Below are positions 6,398 through 6,485 of a stretch of 6,485 nucleotides of DNA, one piece after another. Made by a program: the position numbers and the translations under genes. The stretch lies in assembly GCA_900769035.1 (NCBI GenBank), contig CAAGFD010000062.1, positions 1-6,485 of the forward strand. Reading direction: 5' to 3'. Every line of letters starts with the position of its first letter. Positions within the stretch are counted from its first letter, which is position 1. Source of the DNA: Bacteroidales bacterium (GTDB taxonomy: Bacteria; Bacteroidota; Bacteroidia; Bacteroidales; Paludibacteraceae). The notes under the pieces are model-generated. The model saw only the letters and a list, made by a program, of their open reading frames with translations, did no database searches and was not told where the DNA came from.

Positions 6398-6439
6398 ATC
6401 GTTAACTTCTTTGATGTAAATTTTTCGTTCTCTGTTTTT
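6373..6439. repeat. Short direct repeat across the start of the GlsA-like gene
   Basis: The 15-base string TCGTTCTCTGTTTTT occurs at 6378-6392 and again at 6425-6439. With one mismatch the match extends to 20 bases (6373-6392 against 6420-6439), a 47-base period. One copy lies in codons 2 to about 9 of the GlsA-like gene, the other in its leader. The two copies are in different frames relative to the gene. This suggests a local duplication in an A-rich leader; a role is not evident. Confidence 0.7.
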
Positions 6440-6485
6440 TTTAGGGGTTTTTAATATATTGACAAATTATAAATTGTTTTATTTC
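6398..6485 (-). promoter_or_regulatory. Leader and possible promoter region of the operon
   Basis: This is an AT-rich, 88-base stretch upstream of the first gene and the only non-coding region long enough for a promoter. On the minus strand it contains TTATAATTTG (complement of 6463-6472), a loose match to the Bacteroidota -7 element TAnnTTTG with spacing off by one base. The -33 TTTG element, if present, would lie beyond the window. A run of eight A residues and a near-copy of the gene start follow. Assignment as a promoter is tentative. Confidence 0.25.

Noticed and set aside
6461..6476. Imperfect palindrome in the leader, GACAAATTATAAATTGT region, as a possible operator
   Set aside because: Only the outer ACAA/TTGT and the central TATA pair; the intervening bases mismatch, and such matches are expected in AT-rich sequence.

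Overview
The window is one block of seven genes, all on the minus strand and tightly packed (gaps of 19, 4, 48, 6, 7 and 19 bases). It looks like part of a single operon read from position 6397 down past position 1. The gene families, the A-rich leaders without Shine-Dalgarno sequences, and the strict-anaerobe hydrogenase maturases all point to the phylum Bacteroidota, most likely order Bacteroidales. The genus cannot be settled from the sequence alone.

Upstream half (6397 to 2601): lipid acyltransferases. First comes a PlsC-family O-acyltransferase resembling GlsA. Three tandem, divergent paralogues of the GNAT/LuxI-like N-acyltransferase GlsB follow (copy A 5529-4588, copy B 4583-3612, copy C 3563-2601). 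In Bacteroides, GlsB N-acylates glycine with a 3-hydroxy fatty acid (giving commendamide-type products) and GlsA adds a second acyl chain, producing glycine lipids. One O-acyltransferase beside three N-acyltransferases suggests a diversified set of acyl-amino-acid head groups or acyl chains. This is the most unusual aspect of the window.

Middle (2594 to 2169): a small single-pass membrane protein with a CCGxHxxC motif and an acidic, helical cytosolic tail. It has no assigned function.

Downstream half (2161 to 1): hydE, then the first 375 codons of hydG. These are radical-SAM enzymes that build the CO/CN/dithiomethylamine ligands of the [FeFe]-hydrogenase H-cluster. The third maturase, hydF, is not in the window. 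hydG is cut by the window edge just before the expected C-terminal cluster-binding cysteines.

The 88 bases upstream of the first gene are AT-rich and probably hold the leader and promoter. They include a near-copy of the gene's own first codons. No RNA genes, CRISPR arrays, insertion sequences or convincing terminators were seen.
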